Source: Phycisphaerales bacterium (GTDB lineage: Bacteria > Planctomycetota > Phycisphaerae > Tepidisphaerales > Tepidisphaeraceae). From it: a stretch of DNA of 64,000 nucleotides. Each line of letters begins with the position of its first letter. Positions within the stretch are counted from its first letter, which is position 1. Of this stretch, positions 1 through 9,274 are shown in pieces. A program made the position numbers and the translations under genes. The notes beneath the pieces are model-generated. The model ran no database searches, had not been told where the DNA came from, and saw only the letters and a program-made list of their open reading frames with translations. Location of the stretch: positions 166,996-230,995 of the forward strand of contig JADYZN010000035.1 of NCBI GenBank assembly GCA_020853095.1, given 5' to 3'.

Positions 1-942
1 GACGCTCAGCAGCGCCATGTCCTGATTGCACGAGCGGCATTCGGGCGGGATGCGATCCGACCCGGCCTCCAGCCGCTGGGTGCCGATGGTCAGCGTCCCT
101 CCCTTTGGCATGGCATCGCGCGAATTGACCGCCAGGTTCATCACCACCTGCTCGATCTGGGAAGGATCGGCCAGGATCGGCAGTGGCTGGGTGTCCAGAT
201 CGGTCAACAGGCGGATCTGTTCGCCGATCAGCCGTTGCAACATCCGTTCCACGTCGCCGACCAGCGCGTTGAGGTCCAGCACCTTGGGCAATATGACCTG
301 TTTGCGGCTGAAGGTCAGGAGTTGTCGCGTCAGCTCGGCCGCCCGCTCGGCCGCCCGCTTGATCTCCTGCACGTCATGGCTCAGGTCGTTGTCATCCCCC
401 AGCCGCGACAGCAGCAGCTCGGTGTATCCGGTGATCGCGGTCAGCAGGTTGTTGAAATCATGCGCCACCCCCCCCGCCAGCCGGCCGACCGCTTCCATCT
501 TCTGCGCCTGCAGCAACTGCGCCTCGCGATCGCGCAATTCGCGGAGATGACGGGCCTGCTCCATCGAATAGCGGATGGACCGCTCAAGCAACGGCGCGTT
601 GATCTGCCCTTTGATCAGGTAATCGGCCGCCCCCGCCTTCATCGCGGCCACGTCGATCTCGTGTTCGCTGGCCCCCGTCAGCAGGATCATCGGGGCATCC
701 ACGCCGCGATCGTGGGCCTCGCGAAGCAATTCCAGGCCGGTGGACTGTCCGATGCGGTAATCGATCAGATAAACGTCGTGCCGGCCGGCCTGCAGTTGCC
801 GTCTCCCTTTTTCCACGCTGTCCACCCAGTCCAGGTGATAGCGGCCCGGTCCGATTTCATTCAACAGGTCGCGCGTGATGATGAAATCATCCTCATCGTC
901 CTCGATGAGCAGGATGTTGACGCGCTCCTCGGCCATGGTCAT
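1..942 (-). CDS. Hybrid receiver-histidine kinase, 3' part off the left edge
   Basis: Reading the minus strand from ATG at 942 gives an open frame to the window edge. The N-terminus is a CheY-like receiver with an acidic pocket (LLIEDDEDD) and a phospho-acceptor Asp in YLIDYRIG. A dimerisation/phosphotransfer segment follows, with the H-box AHDFNNLLT typical of NtrB-like kinases, and then an ATPase domain whose N-box (NLAVNSRDAMP) lies close to the edge. There is no transmembrane segment in the visible part, so it is probably cytoplasmic. Its start overlaps the stop of the upstream receiver gene as ATGA, so translation is likely coupled. It probably relays signal from the CHASE kinase two genes upstream; that flow of phosphate is inferred. 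Confidence 0.88.
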   Translation of the reverse strand, partial: MTMAEERVNILLIEDDEDDFIITRDLLNEIGPGRYHLDWVDSVEKGRRQLQAGRHDVYLIDYRIGQSTGLELLREAHDRGVDAPMILLTGASEHEIDVAAMKAGAADYLIKGQINAPLLERSIRYSMEQARHLRELRDREAQLLQAQKMEAVGRLAGGVAHDFNNLLTAITGYTELLLSRLGDDNDLSHDVQEIKRAAERAAELTRQLLTFSRKQVILPKVLDLNALVGDVERMLQRLIGEQIRLLTDLDTQPLPILADPSQIEQVVMNLAVNSRDAMPKGGTLTIGTQRLEAGSDRIPPECRSCNQDMALLSV

Positions 943-1394
943 GGGTCCTTTTTGTCCGGCGGCAGCTCGACGATCTCAAACCAATATCGCCCCAGCGCTT
1001 TCATAACATCCACCAACCCGGCAAAAGTCACAGGCTTGGTGATGAAAGAATTCACGCCCAAGTCATACGTTCGGTAAATGTCCTCCTCGGCCTTGGAAGT
1101 CGTCAGCACGACGATGGGGATCGACCGCAGCTCCGCGTTGGCCTTGATCTCGCGCAACGCCTCGCGTCCATCCTTGCGGGGCATGTTCAGGTCCAGGAGG
1201 ATCAAGCCGGGCCGGGGCGCGGCATCCGGGTCGGCGTATTTGCCCTGCCGGCGAAGATAATCCATCAGCGATTCGCCATCCTCCACCCAGCGAAAATCGT
1301 TCATCAGCCGGCTTTCCTCCAGCGCCTCCCGTGTCATCAGGCGGTCATCCGGATCGTCATCGGCCAGCAGTATCGTGATCGGTTTGGGGGTCAT
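939..1394 (-). CDS. Single-domain response regulator, Rcp1/CheY-like
   Basis: A 151-residue stand-alone receiver. Visible are the acidic cluster ILLADDDPDD near residues 8-17, the phospho-acceptor Asp at about 68 in LILLDLNMP, the conserved Thr in VVLTTS, and the Lys in FITKPV. The long form, with the insertion before the phospho-Asp strand, is that of the Rcp1 family partnered with phytochrome-like kinases. The ATG at 1394 was chosen because the longer open frame upstream reads through the end of the kinase gene with no receiver homology. It overlaps the 3' end of the upstream kinase by 38 nt and the start of the downstream hybrid kinase by 4 nt, so all three are one operon. It has no output domain, so it probably works as a phosphorelay shuttle. 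Confidence 0.9.
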   Translation of the reverse strand: MTPKPITILLADDDPDDRLMTREALEESRLMNDFRWVEDGESLMDYLRRQGKYADPDAAPRPGLILLDLNMPRKDGREALREIKANAELRSIPIVVLTTSKAEEDIYRTYDLGVNSFITKPVTFAGLVDVMKALGRYWFEIVELPPDKKDP

Positions 1395-3060
1395 GGTTTT
1401 CGTGCTCCTTCGCGTGATGGGATGGCAGTAAAATGACAAACGTCGATCCCGCGCCCGCCCGGCTGTGCGCGGTAATGGTCCCGCCGTGCCGTTCGACGAT
1501 TTTTCGGCAGACCGCCAGCCCGATGCCGGTTCCTTCGTATTCCCCGCGGCCGTGCAATCGCTGAAACACCGTGAAGATACGATCCAGATATTTTTCGTCA
1601 AACCCGATGCCATTGTCCTCGACGGACAATTCGCACAGCGCCTGCCCATCCTCCCTCTGACGGGCGAAAACCCGCACGCGGGATGGTTCGCCCGGCTTGT
1701 GAAATTTCAGCGCGTTGCCGATGAGGTTCTGCAACAACTGCCGTATTTGCAGCGGATCGGCGTCGATCGTGGGCAGCGGTTCGATCCGCACCGTGCCGTG
1801 GGTTTGCTCGATGCGGGCCTCCAGGTCGTCCACCACCTCGTGGGCGACGACCGACAGATCGGTGGGGACAAACGGCTGCGCCCGCGAGGTGATGCGGGAG
1901 AACGTCAGCAGGTCGGTGATCAGGTTCTGCATCCGGCCGGCCGCGTTCTGCATCCGGCAGAGATAATCCCGACACTCGGTCCCAAGGCCATCGGCCAGTT
2001 TAACCTGCAACCGGTCGCTGAATGCGAGAATTTTTCGCAACGGCTCCTGGAGATCGTGCGAGGCCACCGAGGCGAAATCCTGCAATTCACGGTTGCTTTG
2101 TTCAAGCTGCGTCGCGGCCTCCTGCAGTTGATCTTCCACCTGCTGCCGCCGGATGATCTCCTGTTCCAACGCGAGATTGGTTTGCCGAGTCTGGGAACTT
2201 TGCCGCCGGGCGGTCTGCGCCAGGTGAACGATCAACGCCAGCAGAATGGACATCCCCACGCCGCAGACGAACACCGCTTCGGGGAGATAACTGTATTCGT
2301 CGTTGAGCAGTTCCCGGCCCGGCCAGACGCGGACGATCCAATTCAGGTCATAGGCGCTGATTCCCTGTTCCCGCGCCCAGCGGCCCTCGATTGACGGGTC
2401 GGCCGGCGCGCTGCGATAAATTTCCTGGCCTTCGTGCAAGACGCTGACGTTGTAACCCGCCAGGCCGATGTTCTTCAGGATCGTGTCCAGCAACTCGGCG
2501 GTCCTGAACGCGCCGATGAGATAGCCGCCGGGCTTTCCATCCTCATCATACAACGGCCAGATCGCCAGAAACCCCCGGCCACCCTGGGCCAGTTCGGTTG
2601 GATCGGTCACCACCATGGTTCTGGTTTGTTCGGCCTCGTTCATGGCCTCTTTGCGTTCAGCGCGGGTATTCATGTCAAACCCGATCGCCTGCTGGTTGCC
2701 TTGATCGGGAACCGCCATCCGGATGACCCCCTTCGCATCCGCCCACTCGATCGCCTGATATCCCCCGAAATGCGAATAGAGCGCCAGGACATCCTGCTTC
2801 CATTCTTCCGGACTGCGTTGAACTTCCCGCGCGGTTCGATGCGACAGGCGCTCCAACGCGCGCAACCGGGCCTCCATGCGGGCAAACAGCTCATTGCGGA
2901 CGGCGGCCGTTTCCAGCACCACGTGCTGCCGGATGCTCTGCCGTTCGTTGTGCGCCAGCGCGGCCCACATTCCGATCGTGATCAATATGCCTGCCGCCGC
3001 GATCAGGATGGGCTTGTACGACCGGTTTTGTTTGAACTTTTCGATCAGATGAAATCCCAT
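1357..3060 (-). CDS. CHASE-domain sensor histidine kinase
   Basis: A 567-residue membrane kinase. A transmembrane helix spans about residues 17-35. A periplasmic sensor of CHASE type follows (about 40-255, with the family-typical segment around AIEWADAKGVIRMAVP), then a second helix at about 262-285 and a coiled coil to 330. The HisKA domain has its phospho-accepting His at 335 in ASHDLQEPLRK, the bacteriophytochrome/Cph1 subtype. The HATPase_c domain has NLIGNALKF, VEDNGIGF and GTGIGLAVC boxes. The CHASE ligand cannot be deduced from sequence. It heads a three-gene operon with the Rcp-type receiver, consistent with the known pairing of this HisKA subtype with Rcp1-like regulators. Confidence 0.92.
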   Translation of the reverse strand: MGFHLIEKFKQNRSYKPILIAAAGILITIGMWAALAHNERQSIRQHVVLETAAVRNELFARMEARLRALERLSHRTAREVQRSPEEWKQDVLALYSHFGGYQAIEWADAKGVIRMAVPDQGNQQAIGFDMNTRAERKEAMNEAEQTRTMVVTDPTELAQGGRGFLAIWPLYDEDGKPGGYLIGAFRTAELLDTILKNIGLAGYNVSVLHEGQEIYRSAPADPSIEGRWAREQGISAYDLNWIVRVWPGRELLNDEYSYLPEAVFVCGVGMSILLALIVHLAQTARRQSSQTRQTNLALEQEIIRRQQVEDQLQEAATQLEQSNRELQDFASVASHDLQEPLRKILAFSDRLQVKLADGLGTECRDYLCRMQNAAGRMQNLITDLLTFSRITSRAQPFVPTDLSVVAHEVVDDLEARIEQTHGTVRIEPLPTIDADPLQIRQLLQNLIGNALKFHKPGEPSRVRVFARQREDGQALCELSVEDNGIGFDEKYLDRIFTVFQRLHGRGEYEGTGIGLAVCRKIVERHGGTITAHSRAGAGSTFVILLPSHHAKEHENHDPQTDHDTAGR

Positions 3061-3156
3061 AACCGCCGGGCCGCCAGTGTCCGCATCCCGACCCGGTTCA
3101 ATCTAGCACCCCTGGCGTCAATCCGGCAACGTGTACAATTTGCCCGAAAACCCGCC

Positions 3157-6100
3157 TCAAGGCCGGACCTGGCCGTGCGCACCGGTGATTTGCAGGTCCT
3201 GAGACTGGGTATCAAACCACAGCTCATCAAACCCGCCCCGCGACAGCCCCTGCCCGTCAAGCATCTCGCCCCGCTGTGTGGCATCGCCGGCCGCGTGCAG
3301 CAGATGCCTGGCCGCGTCAAATTCGACCCTCGCGGCACGGCACTCGATCCCCTCGGTTTTGAAATAAATCGAACCCCGGGCACGGACGGAATCCAGTTGC
3401 ATTCGCGCTGATTCCCCGGTCGTCGGGGCCGTGGCCGGCGCGGATGAGAAAAGGATCGTCACCTGGTCGGCCGACAATTCGCGACGACGGGCCGGATCAT
3501 TGGCCGGTTCCTGAACAATCCGCACCGCGCCGATCAGTTGGGCCTGGTGTTCCTTTGGACTGAACATGAACTCCTTTTGCCATTGAATGGCCGTCATGCC
3601 ACGAAAATCACCGGCATCGGGAGAAAGCGGCTCGGCCGGCCGCGTGGCGCCGGTTGCTGGACGATGATCTTCCGCCAGCATCCGTCCAGGGCCTGGAACG
3701 ACAAACCACTCATCGACAACGTGATATTCCGCGGCGTCGGCGTGGAGATTCATGCCGCGCAACACTTTCCCATCGGCCAACAATTCGGATTTAATCTCCA
3801 CATCTCCCTGCAACTCAACGGTTTGCAACGATTTATGCCCCATCAAATCAAGCTGGGATGGTTGAGTGGATGGACCGGTGGTCGGCGCTGTGGTGACATC
3901 GACCAGATGAAGCTTGATCCGGCCGGCCGAGGCGACCCGGCTCGAACCATCCGGCCCCGGCGAAGAAATATGAACCTTTCCGGTGGCCTCGCCGAGGTTG
4001 GTCTGGCCGTCAACGTAAGCCCCATCCATCCACGAAATATCCACCACCTGAGCTGGTGACGATCCTTTGGCGGCCTGACGGGCGTGAATCGTCCCCGCGC
4101 CACGGATGTAAAACTGCTGCTTTTGAGGAAGAACTTCGATCAACGGGCCTGAAAGGGTGCTTTCCTGGCTGGTGATTTTTGCTAAAGGTTGCCCCAATAA
4201 GAGGATGCGCTGATCCGGCCCATTGCCCAGGACACGAATCTGGTCGGCCGAGGCGGTTGCGCCGTCGGCGGATTTGACCAGCACATTGTCCTGCGCGAGC
4301 AGTTCCTGAATCTCCAGCGCCGGCATGGCATCGGGCCGGGTGGTCGATGTCGGCCGGGTGGCCGGTGCGAGAGTGACCTCGACATGGCCGGCCAAAAGGG
4401 TTCGCTCAACACTGACCGCCTGCACCTGGCCATCGGCACGAACCGTCCGCGGATAAAATCGACCCGCATCGGTCGAGGCCGCCAAAACATCCAGCCGCTG
4501 GGCACGGAGCGTCTGTTCTCCCTGCGGGCTGGATAAAACACAGTGAACATCGCCGGTCGCCAAGACTCGCTGAAGCTGAATGGCGCCCGGGTCGGCCGGA
4601 TGGGTGGTGGAAGAAGTCGTGCCCGAGGCCATGGTCAATTCCAAACCATCGGATTGGAGCTTCAATTCAGGGGTTTGCACATCGACCGCGCCCTGAAGTT
4701 TGGCGGACTGGATCACCATCGCATCGCCGCCGGCGGGATCGAGTTGCAGCGTGCAGGAATCGCTCCAGCGGGCGGTGATGGTCTGGTTGTCGGATGGATC
4801 GGGATTGCGAAATTGCGCGCTGCCGGTTCCGCTGAGGATGGCCCGGTGTTGCCGGCGATCCAGTTCCATGCGCTGGGCGTGGATGGTGCTGCCTCGCGCA
4901 TCCTGGAGAGTCACCGGCGTATCGCCAAACTGATCGAGCGTGATCGTCTGGTCGGCGGTGTGATATTGAAGCCGGGCGCATTCGATCTGCCCCGTCTCCT
5001 GTTGCAGATGAACCGGAGCGCCAAAGAGCCGAACGATGGCCTGACCGGGGGGAGGAGCCGGTTGGGTGTGATCGGGCAGGGGTTCAACCCGCAGAGGACC
5101 GGTCCAGTAGACCGTGATGGGGCCGCGATTCGCCAGGGCGGATGGTGTCGTGGAAGCGGTTGTGGGAGCGGTTGCGGGAGCGGAGGCCGGAGGCTCTGCC
5201 GCCAACACGGTTTGGGGCGCGGCAGGGGATTTTTGTTCACCTTGTTTGGGAAGAAAATCGATTTCGAGACGGTCGCCCGTCGCCAGTGGCGTTTGATCCT
5301 GCGTAATGCGAATCCGGTCATGGAAAATCGCGCGATAGACCGGCTGGGCCGGCCGGGTCGCCGGGCGGGTGGCGGCCTGCGTGGCCAGCGCATCGGCAAT
5401 CGCCGCATCGTCCGTCGCCGCGATCGCACTGTGCAACGTGGGCGATGCCCACCGTCTCGCAACATCCGATGTCGAGCCGGCGGCGACGACCGGAGACATC
5501 AGCTTGTTGGGGTTCTTGATAATCAGTTTGTCGCCGTGGGCGATTTCCAGCAGCTCCAGCCTTCCGCGCAACTCGTTCCACCGGATGACCAGCCCCCGCC
5601 CGGAAAATTCATAATCCACCCCGTACACCTGCACGGGAACCTCGTCGGCCTCGATCAGCTTGTGGGTCTTTTCCTCCCGATACGCCTCGGTGTAGATGCG
5701 AAACGTCTGCATGTCGAAGGCGACGTTGTTCAATTCCACCGTCAGCGTGGGGGAAGTCGCCTCCTGCGAAGGGAACAGCGCGATGTTCACCTGGTGCAGC
5801 TCGCCCCGTTTTGGAGGTGCCATCGGGCCGGATGCGGCCAGGGAATTGTCCGGCGTGTCGGATGGGTCCATCGCGACCACCCCCGTTTCGCCGGTCAGAT
5901 GGATGTATTGGCCGTGCGGGAGATAAATTTTCGCCTGCGGCTTTTCGACAAGGATGGTGCTGTCGGGCTGGGGATCGTAACGCTCGGCATAAAATTCGCT
6001 GGCCAGGTCGCCGGCGCTGTTGAACGATTTCACCCAACCCCGTTGCCCGGAACCGAGCACACCCAGGGTCTGACGGGTCGTGACGGCCGGCCCCGATGCC

Positions 6101-6216
6101 AGTTGACGTTCACGCGGCGGCTGAATGATGACGGTTTGAGGTTGAACCAGCCAGTAAACCGCGAATGCACCGATCAGCAGCAAAAAAGTGCAGAGAATCA
6201 AAACAAATGAACGCAT
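3157..6216 (-). CDS. Very large LptC/LptA (OstA)-like envelope protein
   Basis: A 1019-residue protein with one N-terminal membrane anchor (about residues 4-23) and otherwise beta-rich, non-membrane sequence. After the anchor, the pattern of short strands with conserved G, Y and hydrophobic positions resembles LptC, the bitopic protein handing LPS from LptBFG to LptA. Later parts (for example about 380-480 and 620-760) look like OstA/LptA repeats. Thr/Arg/Pro- and Ala/Pro/Thr-rich linkers separate the segments. LptC and LptA are normally about 190 residues each, so this is five times longer and may be a fused bridge. Its ATG directly abuts the kdsD stop codon, placing it in one operon with a Kdo-pathway gene, which supports a role in LPS transport. 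The family assignment is by eye. Confidence 0.65.
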   Translation of the reverse strand: MRSFVLILCTFLLLIGAFAVYWLVQPQTVIIQPPRERQLASGPAVTTRQTLGVLGSGQRGWVKSFNSAGDLASEFYAERYDPQPDSTILVEKPQAKIYLPHGQYIHLTGETGVVAMDPSDTPDNSLAASGPMAPPKRGELHQVNIALFPSQEATSPTLTVELNNVAFDMQTFRIYTEAYREEKTHKLIEADEVPVQVYGVDYEFSGRGLVIRWNELRGRLELLEIAHGDKLIIKNPNKLMSPVVAAGSTSDVARRWASPTLHSAIAATDDAAIADALATQAATRPATRPAQPVYRAIFHDRIRITQDQTPLATGDRLEIDFLPKQGEQKSPAAPQTVLAAEPPASAPATAPTTASTTPSALANRGPITVYWTGPLRVEPLPDHTQPAPPPGQAIVRLFGAPVHLQQETGQIECARLQYHTADQTITLDQFGDTPVTLQDARGSTIHAQRMELDRRQHRAILSGTGSAQFRNPDPSDNQTITARWSDSCTLQLDPAGGDAMVIQSAKLQGAVDVQTPELKLQSDGLELTMASGTTSSTTHPADPGAIQLQRVLATGDVHCVLSSPQGEQTLRAQRLDVLAASTDAGRFYPRTVRADGQVQAVSVERTLLAGHVEVTLAPATRPTSTTRPDAMPALEIQELLAQDNVLVKSADGATASADQIRVLGNGPDQRILLLGQPLAKITSQESTLSGPLIEVLPQKQQFYIRGAGTIHARQAAKGSSPAQVVDISWMDGAYVDGQTNLGEATGKVHISSPGPDGSSRVASAGRIKLHLVDVTTAPTTGPSTQPSQLDLMGHKSLQTVELQGDVEIKSELLADGKVLRGMNLHADAAEYHVVDEWFVVPGPGRMLAEDHRPATGATRPAEPLSPDAGDFRGMTAIQWQKEFMFSPKEHQAQLIGAVRIVQEPANDPARRRELSADQVTILFSSAPATAPTTGESARMQLDSVRARGSIYFKTEGIECRAARVEFDAARHLLHAAGDATQRGEMLDGQGLSRGGFDELWFDTQSQDLQITGAHGQVRP

Positions 6217-7230
6217 TTACTCCCTGGGGTCGGTGACATCGGCCGCATCGTCCAGAATCTTCAGCACGACCAGGTCCTGCACGTCGATCAGGCCAAGGGG
6301 CCGATCCTGCCCATCGACCACCGGCAGCTCGTCGATGCGGTGCTGGTGCAACAGGCTCATCGCCTCGCTGGCCAGCCGGTCGGCGCCGATGCGAAGGGGA
6401 TTGTGCTTCATCACGTCCGCGATGGGCCGGCGCAGGGCGGTGTCCGGGTCGGCCGTCACCAGCCTCCGCAGGTCCCCATCGGTGAAAATGCCGCTGATGC
6501 GCTGCTGGTCATCCACCAGGATCACCGCGCCGCTGCGGCGCTTGATGGTGCTGACCAGCCGCAACACCTCGGCCACGCTCAGGCGATCGGAGGCGACCGG
6601 CAGGTTGACATCCTTGCGAAACGTCATCGCCTCGCCCACCTTGATCAATTTCCGCCCCAGTTGGCCGGCCGGATGAAACCGGGCGAAATCCTCGGCCGTG
6701 AACTGCCGCAGGTGCATGACGCTCAACGCCAGGGCATCCCCCAACGCCAGCATCGCGGTCGTCGAGGCGCTGGGCGCCAGCCCCAGCGGACAGGCTTCGG
6801 CGATCGCCCCCATCGCCAGCACGATGTCCGCGTGGCGGGCCAGCGTGTTAAACCGCGTGCCGGTCAGGGCGATGACCGGATGGCCCAGTTTTTTCAACAG
6901 CGACAGCAGTCGAAGGATTTCCTCCGACTCCCCCGACGCCGACAGGATCAACACCACATCCCCCTGCCGCAGCGACCCCAGGTCGCCATGCACCGCATCC
7001 GTGGGGGACAGAAAATGGCTGGGAGAGCCGGTGGAGGAAAAGGTGGCCGAGAGTTTGCGGGCCACGTGCCCGGCCTTGCCGACCCCCGTCACCAGCACCG
7101 AGGCCGGACAATGCAGGATCATCTCCGCCGCACGCTCAAACGATTCATCCAGCGCGCCGGCCACCCCCGACACGGCGGCGGCTTCGGCGGCGATGATGCC
7201 TCTGGCAAATTGGATGATGGATTCGCCCAT
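6217..7230 (-). CDS. kdsD: Arabinose-5-phosphate isomerase, KdsD/KpsF type
   Basis: A 337-residue protein converting ribulose 5-phosphate to arabinose 5-phosphate, the first committed precursor of Kdo. It has an N-terminal SIS domain with the motif VTGVGKAGHVARKLSATFSS and the phosphosugar Ser region LILSASGESEE, and a central PLGLAPSASTTAMLALGDA stretch characteristic of KdsD. Two CBS domains follow, from about 205 to the end (MTFRKDVNLPV, SGIFTDGDLRR, DELPVVD). The ATG at 7230 (MGESII) fits the family start; the open frame continues upstream only across the divergent scpA gene. The stop abuts the ATG of the LptC-like gene. The neighbour and function together indicate that the organism makes Kdo-containing LPS. 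Confidence 0.93.
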   Translation of the reverse strand: MGESIIQFARGIIAAEAAAVSGVAGALDESFERAAEMILHCPASVLVTGVGKAGHVARKLSATFSSTGSPSHFLSPTDAVHGDLGSLRQGDVVLILSASGESEEILRLLSLLKKLGHPVIALTGTRFNTLARHADIVLAMGAIAEACPLGLAPSASTTAMLALGDALALSVMHLRQFTAEDFARFHPAGQLGRKLIKVGEAMTFRKDVNLPVASDRLSVAEVLRLVSTIKRRSGAVILVDDQQRISGIFTDGDLRRLVTADPDTALRRPIADVMKHNPLRIGADRLASEAMSLLHQHRIDELPVVDGQDRPLGLIDVQDLVVLKILDDAADVTDPRE

Positions 7231-7308
7231 GGAAACACTGTGCAAAGGGTGGATTATCAGAGGGGGGGGATTAAAATCAAGCGACGGGGTGGCGAAAGGA
7301 TTCGAGTC

Positions 7309-8109
7309 TTGCCGGACTATCGCGTCGAACTGGAGATGTACCACGGGCCGCTGGATCTGCTCTTGTATCTGATCAAGCGCGACGAACTGGACATCTACGA
7401 CATCCCGATCGCGCAAATCACCGAATCGTACATGGAACACATGCAAACCCTCCGCGAGCTGGACCGGCGCGGCGGGCAGGCCGGTTTCGACATCAACGTC
7501 GCCGGCGATTTTCTGGTGATGGCCGCGACGTTGATGGAGATCAAATCGGCCATGCTCCTGCCCCGGCAGGTCCTGCCGGCCGCCGATGGCCAACCCACCG
7601 CCGCACAGGAACTGGCCGACCCGCGCTACGAACTGGTGCAGAAACTGCTCGAATACAAGCGATTCAAGGATTCCGCCGCCGCCCTCGACCGCCGGCATCA
7701 GGATCATCAGGACCGTTTTGCCCGTTACCCCGCCAAACTCGACGGCCAGGACGATGAACCCCCGCCGGTCGATCTGGACGAGGTGCAGGTGTGGGATCTC
7801 CTCTCGGCCTTCAGCCGACTGATGAAGGAAGTCGGCGGCCGCGGCCCCGGCTATCACGAGGTCACCTACGACGACACGCCCATCGACCTGCACGCCGCCG
7901 ACATCGAAGACCGCCTGTCGCGCGAGGGAAATCTGACCTTGCGACAGTTGATCGTCGGACGGAAAAACCGCTCCGAAATGATCGGCATCTTCCTGGCGCT
8001 TCTGGAACTGATCCGCCAGAAAAAAATCCTGGTCAAACAGGAGGAAGATTTGACCGATATCGACATCACCCCCGCCCCGCGAGACCTTCAATCCATCCAA
8101 ACCGCATGA
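7309..8109 (+). CDS. scpA: Segregation and condensation protein A
   Basis: A 266-residue kleisin subunit of the SMC-ScpAB condensin complex, acting on the nucleoid. The N-terminal segment YRVELEMYHGPLDLLLYLIK is the SMC-binding signature. A middle helical region of low conservation and a C-terminal winged helix (LTLRQLIVGRKNRSEMIGIFLALLELI) follow. TTG at 7309 was chosen because it gives the expected few residues before YRVELE and has GAAAGGA at 7294-7300 as ribosome binding site; no in-frame ATG lies nearby before the conserved block. The stop overlaps the next ATG as ATGA. No smc or scpB is seen in the window. Confidence 0.9.
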   Translation: MPDYRVELEMYHGPLDLLLYLIKRDELDIYDIPIAQITESYMEHMQTLRELDRRGGQAGFDINVAGDFLVMAATLMEIKSAMLLPRQVLPAADGQPTAAQELADPRYELVQKLLEYKRFKDSAAALDRRHQDHQDRFARYPAKLDGQDDEPPPVDLDEVQVWDLLSAFSRLMKEVGGRGPGYHEVTYDDTPIDLHAADIEDRLSREGNLTLRQLIVGRKNRSEMIGIFLALLELIRQKKILVKQEEDLTDIDITPAPRDLQSIQTA

Positions 8110-9119
8110 ACCTCGCCGGTGCATCCTCCAGCCGGATTCAAACCAGCGCCGGCCGGCGCTGGCCGATGACCCTCTGGATCGGACTGGCCATCCTCCTGGC
8201 GTGCGAGGCCTTGTTGTTCATCGACGTATGGCAAACCGGCCGGTCCGCCGCGCACACCGAAGCGCTGATCGACGCCTGGCGTCACCGGCCCGTCCACGGA
8301 ATCATCTCCCATGCCGCTCGGTTCGTCTCGATCCACATGACCCCGCTGGTCTGGACCGGATACATCCTCTTTCTCGACGGCCTGCTCGAACTCATCGGCC
8401 GGCGCCGCAACATCGAACGCTCCCCCATCCGCCGCCGCCCGCACCATTTTGCCACGTTGTCATTGGCCTCCATCTTCATCTGGTGCGTCTTCGATGCCAT
8501 CAATTTCAACGGCGGCATGAAAGCCTGGATTTACATCGGCATGCCCCCAAACTGGGCCGACCGCTGGTGGGGTTATGTGCTGGCATTCGGCGCCATCGTG
8601 CCGGGGATGCTGCTCAGCGGGCAGGTGCTGCTCAACCTCGGCCTCTTCAACTGGGCACGCTCGCGCCCATGGAAAATGCCCTCATGGGGCATTCTCCTGG
8701 TCCTGCTGGTCGGGGCGGCGATGTTCATCTGGCCGCTGGTTCATCGCGACCCGATCACCAACCTGACCCTCTGGACCAGCCTGGTCTTTTTGCTCGATCC
8801 CATCAACCTGCTCCTGGGCCGTCCTTCGGTCCTGCGGGACTGGCAGGCCGGCCGGTACGACCGAACCCTGGCCGCCTTCGCCGGCGGGTTGCTCTGCGGC
8901 TTCCTCTGGGAATTCTGGAACTACTGGGCCTTGACCAAATGGGTCTACATCCTCCCCTTCCTCGGATCCGCCGAACACTTCCGCTACTTTGAAATGCCCG
9001 TGATTGGCCTCCTTGGTTTCATCCCCTTCGGCCTCGAATGCTGGGTCATGTGGCAAACCATCCGCATCCCCCTCGATGGCCTGGCCGAACCCCTACCCGA
9101 CAACCAGCACCTGCTATAA
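8106..9119 (+). CDS. Polytopic membrane protein of unknown function
   Basis: A 337-residue protein with about eight hydrophobic helices, evenly spread from residue 22 to 325, with Trp-rich loops (LWEFWNYWALTKW, WADRWWGYV). No catalytic motif is recognised. The start ATG overlaps the scpA stop, so the two are co-translated, but a functional link to chromosome condensation is not implied by the sequence. The Trp/aromatic-rich loops and conserved Asn/Trp positions suggest a membrane-embedded enzyme or carrier; this is only a guess. Confidence 0.75.
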   Translation: MNLAGASSSRIQTSAGRRWPMTLWIGLAILLACEALLFIDVWQTGRSAAHTEALIDAWRHRPVHGIISHAARFVSIHMTPLVWTGYILFLDGLLELIGRRRNIERSPIRRRPHHFATLSLASIFIWCVFDAINFNGGMKAWIYIGMPPNWADRWWGYVLAFGAIVPGMLLSGQVLLNLGLFNWARSRPWKMPSWGILLVLLVGAAMFIWPLVHRDPITNLTLWTSLVFLLDPINLLLGRPSVLRDWQAGRYDRTLAAFAGGLLCGFLWEFWNYWALTKWVYILPFLGSAEHFRYFEMPVIGLLGFIPFGLECWVMWQTIRIPLDGLAEPLPDNQHLL

Positions 9120-9166
9120 TTCCATCATCTTCCCCCGTTTTTGCCACAATTCTGTTGTCTGGTCGC

Positions 9167-9194
9167 TTGACTTTGGTGATCAAGGCGATAAGCT
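9167..9194 (+). promoter_or_regulatory. Possible sigma-70 promoter for rplM-rpsI
   Basis: TTGACT at 9167-9172 is followed after 16 bp by TAAGCT at 9189-9194. The -35 is good and the -10 poor. It lies in the only sizeable gap upstream of rplM. The leader would be about 75 nt. Confidence 0.3.
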
Positions 9195-9274
9195 TTTCGA
9201 TTCTCCACCGCGGTCGAGATGCCGCGATGTGATTGTATTTTCTGATTCTGACTGTACTTAGAGGTATTTTGACC

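Noticed and set aside
4543..6210. 555-codon plus-strand open frame opposite the LptC/LptA-like gene
   Set aside because: No family resemblance, and Arg/Gly-rich composition typical of antisense frames in GC-rich DNA; the minus strand has an anchor and structured segments.
6340..7308. Upstream extension of the scpA frame
   Set aside because: Covers the divergent kdsD; the ScpA family starts near YRVELE and a binding site precedes TTG 7309.
7231..8124. N-terminal extension of KdsD
   Set aside because: Runs through scpA; the family begins near residue 1 of the ATG at 7230.
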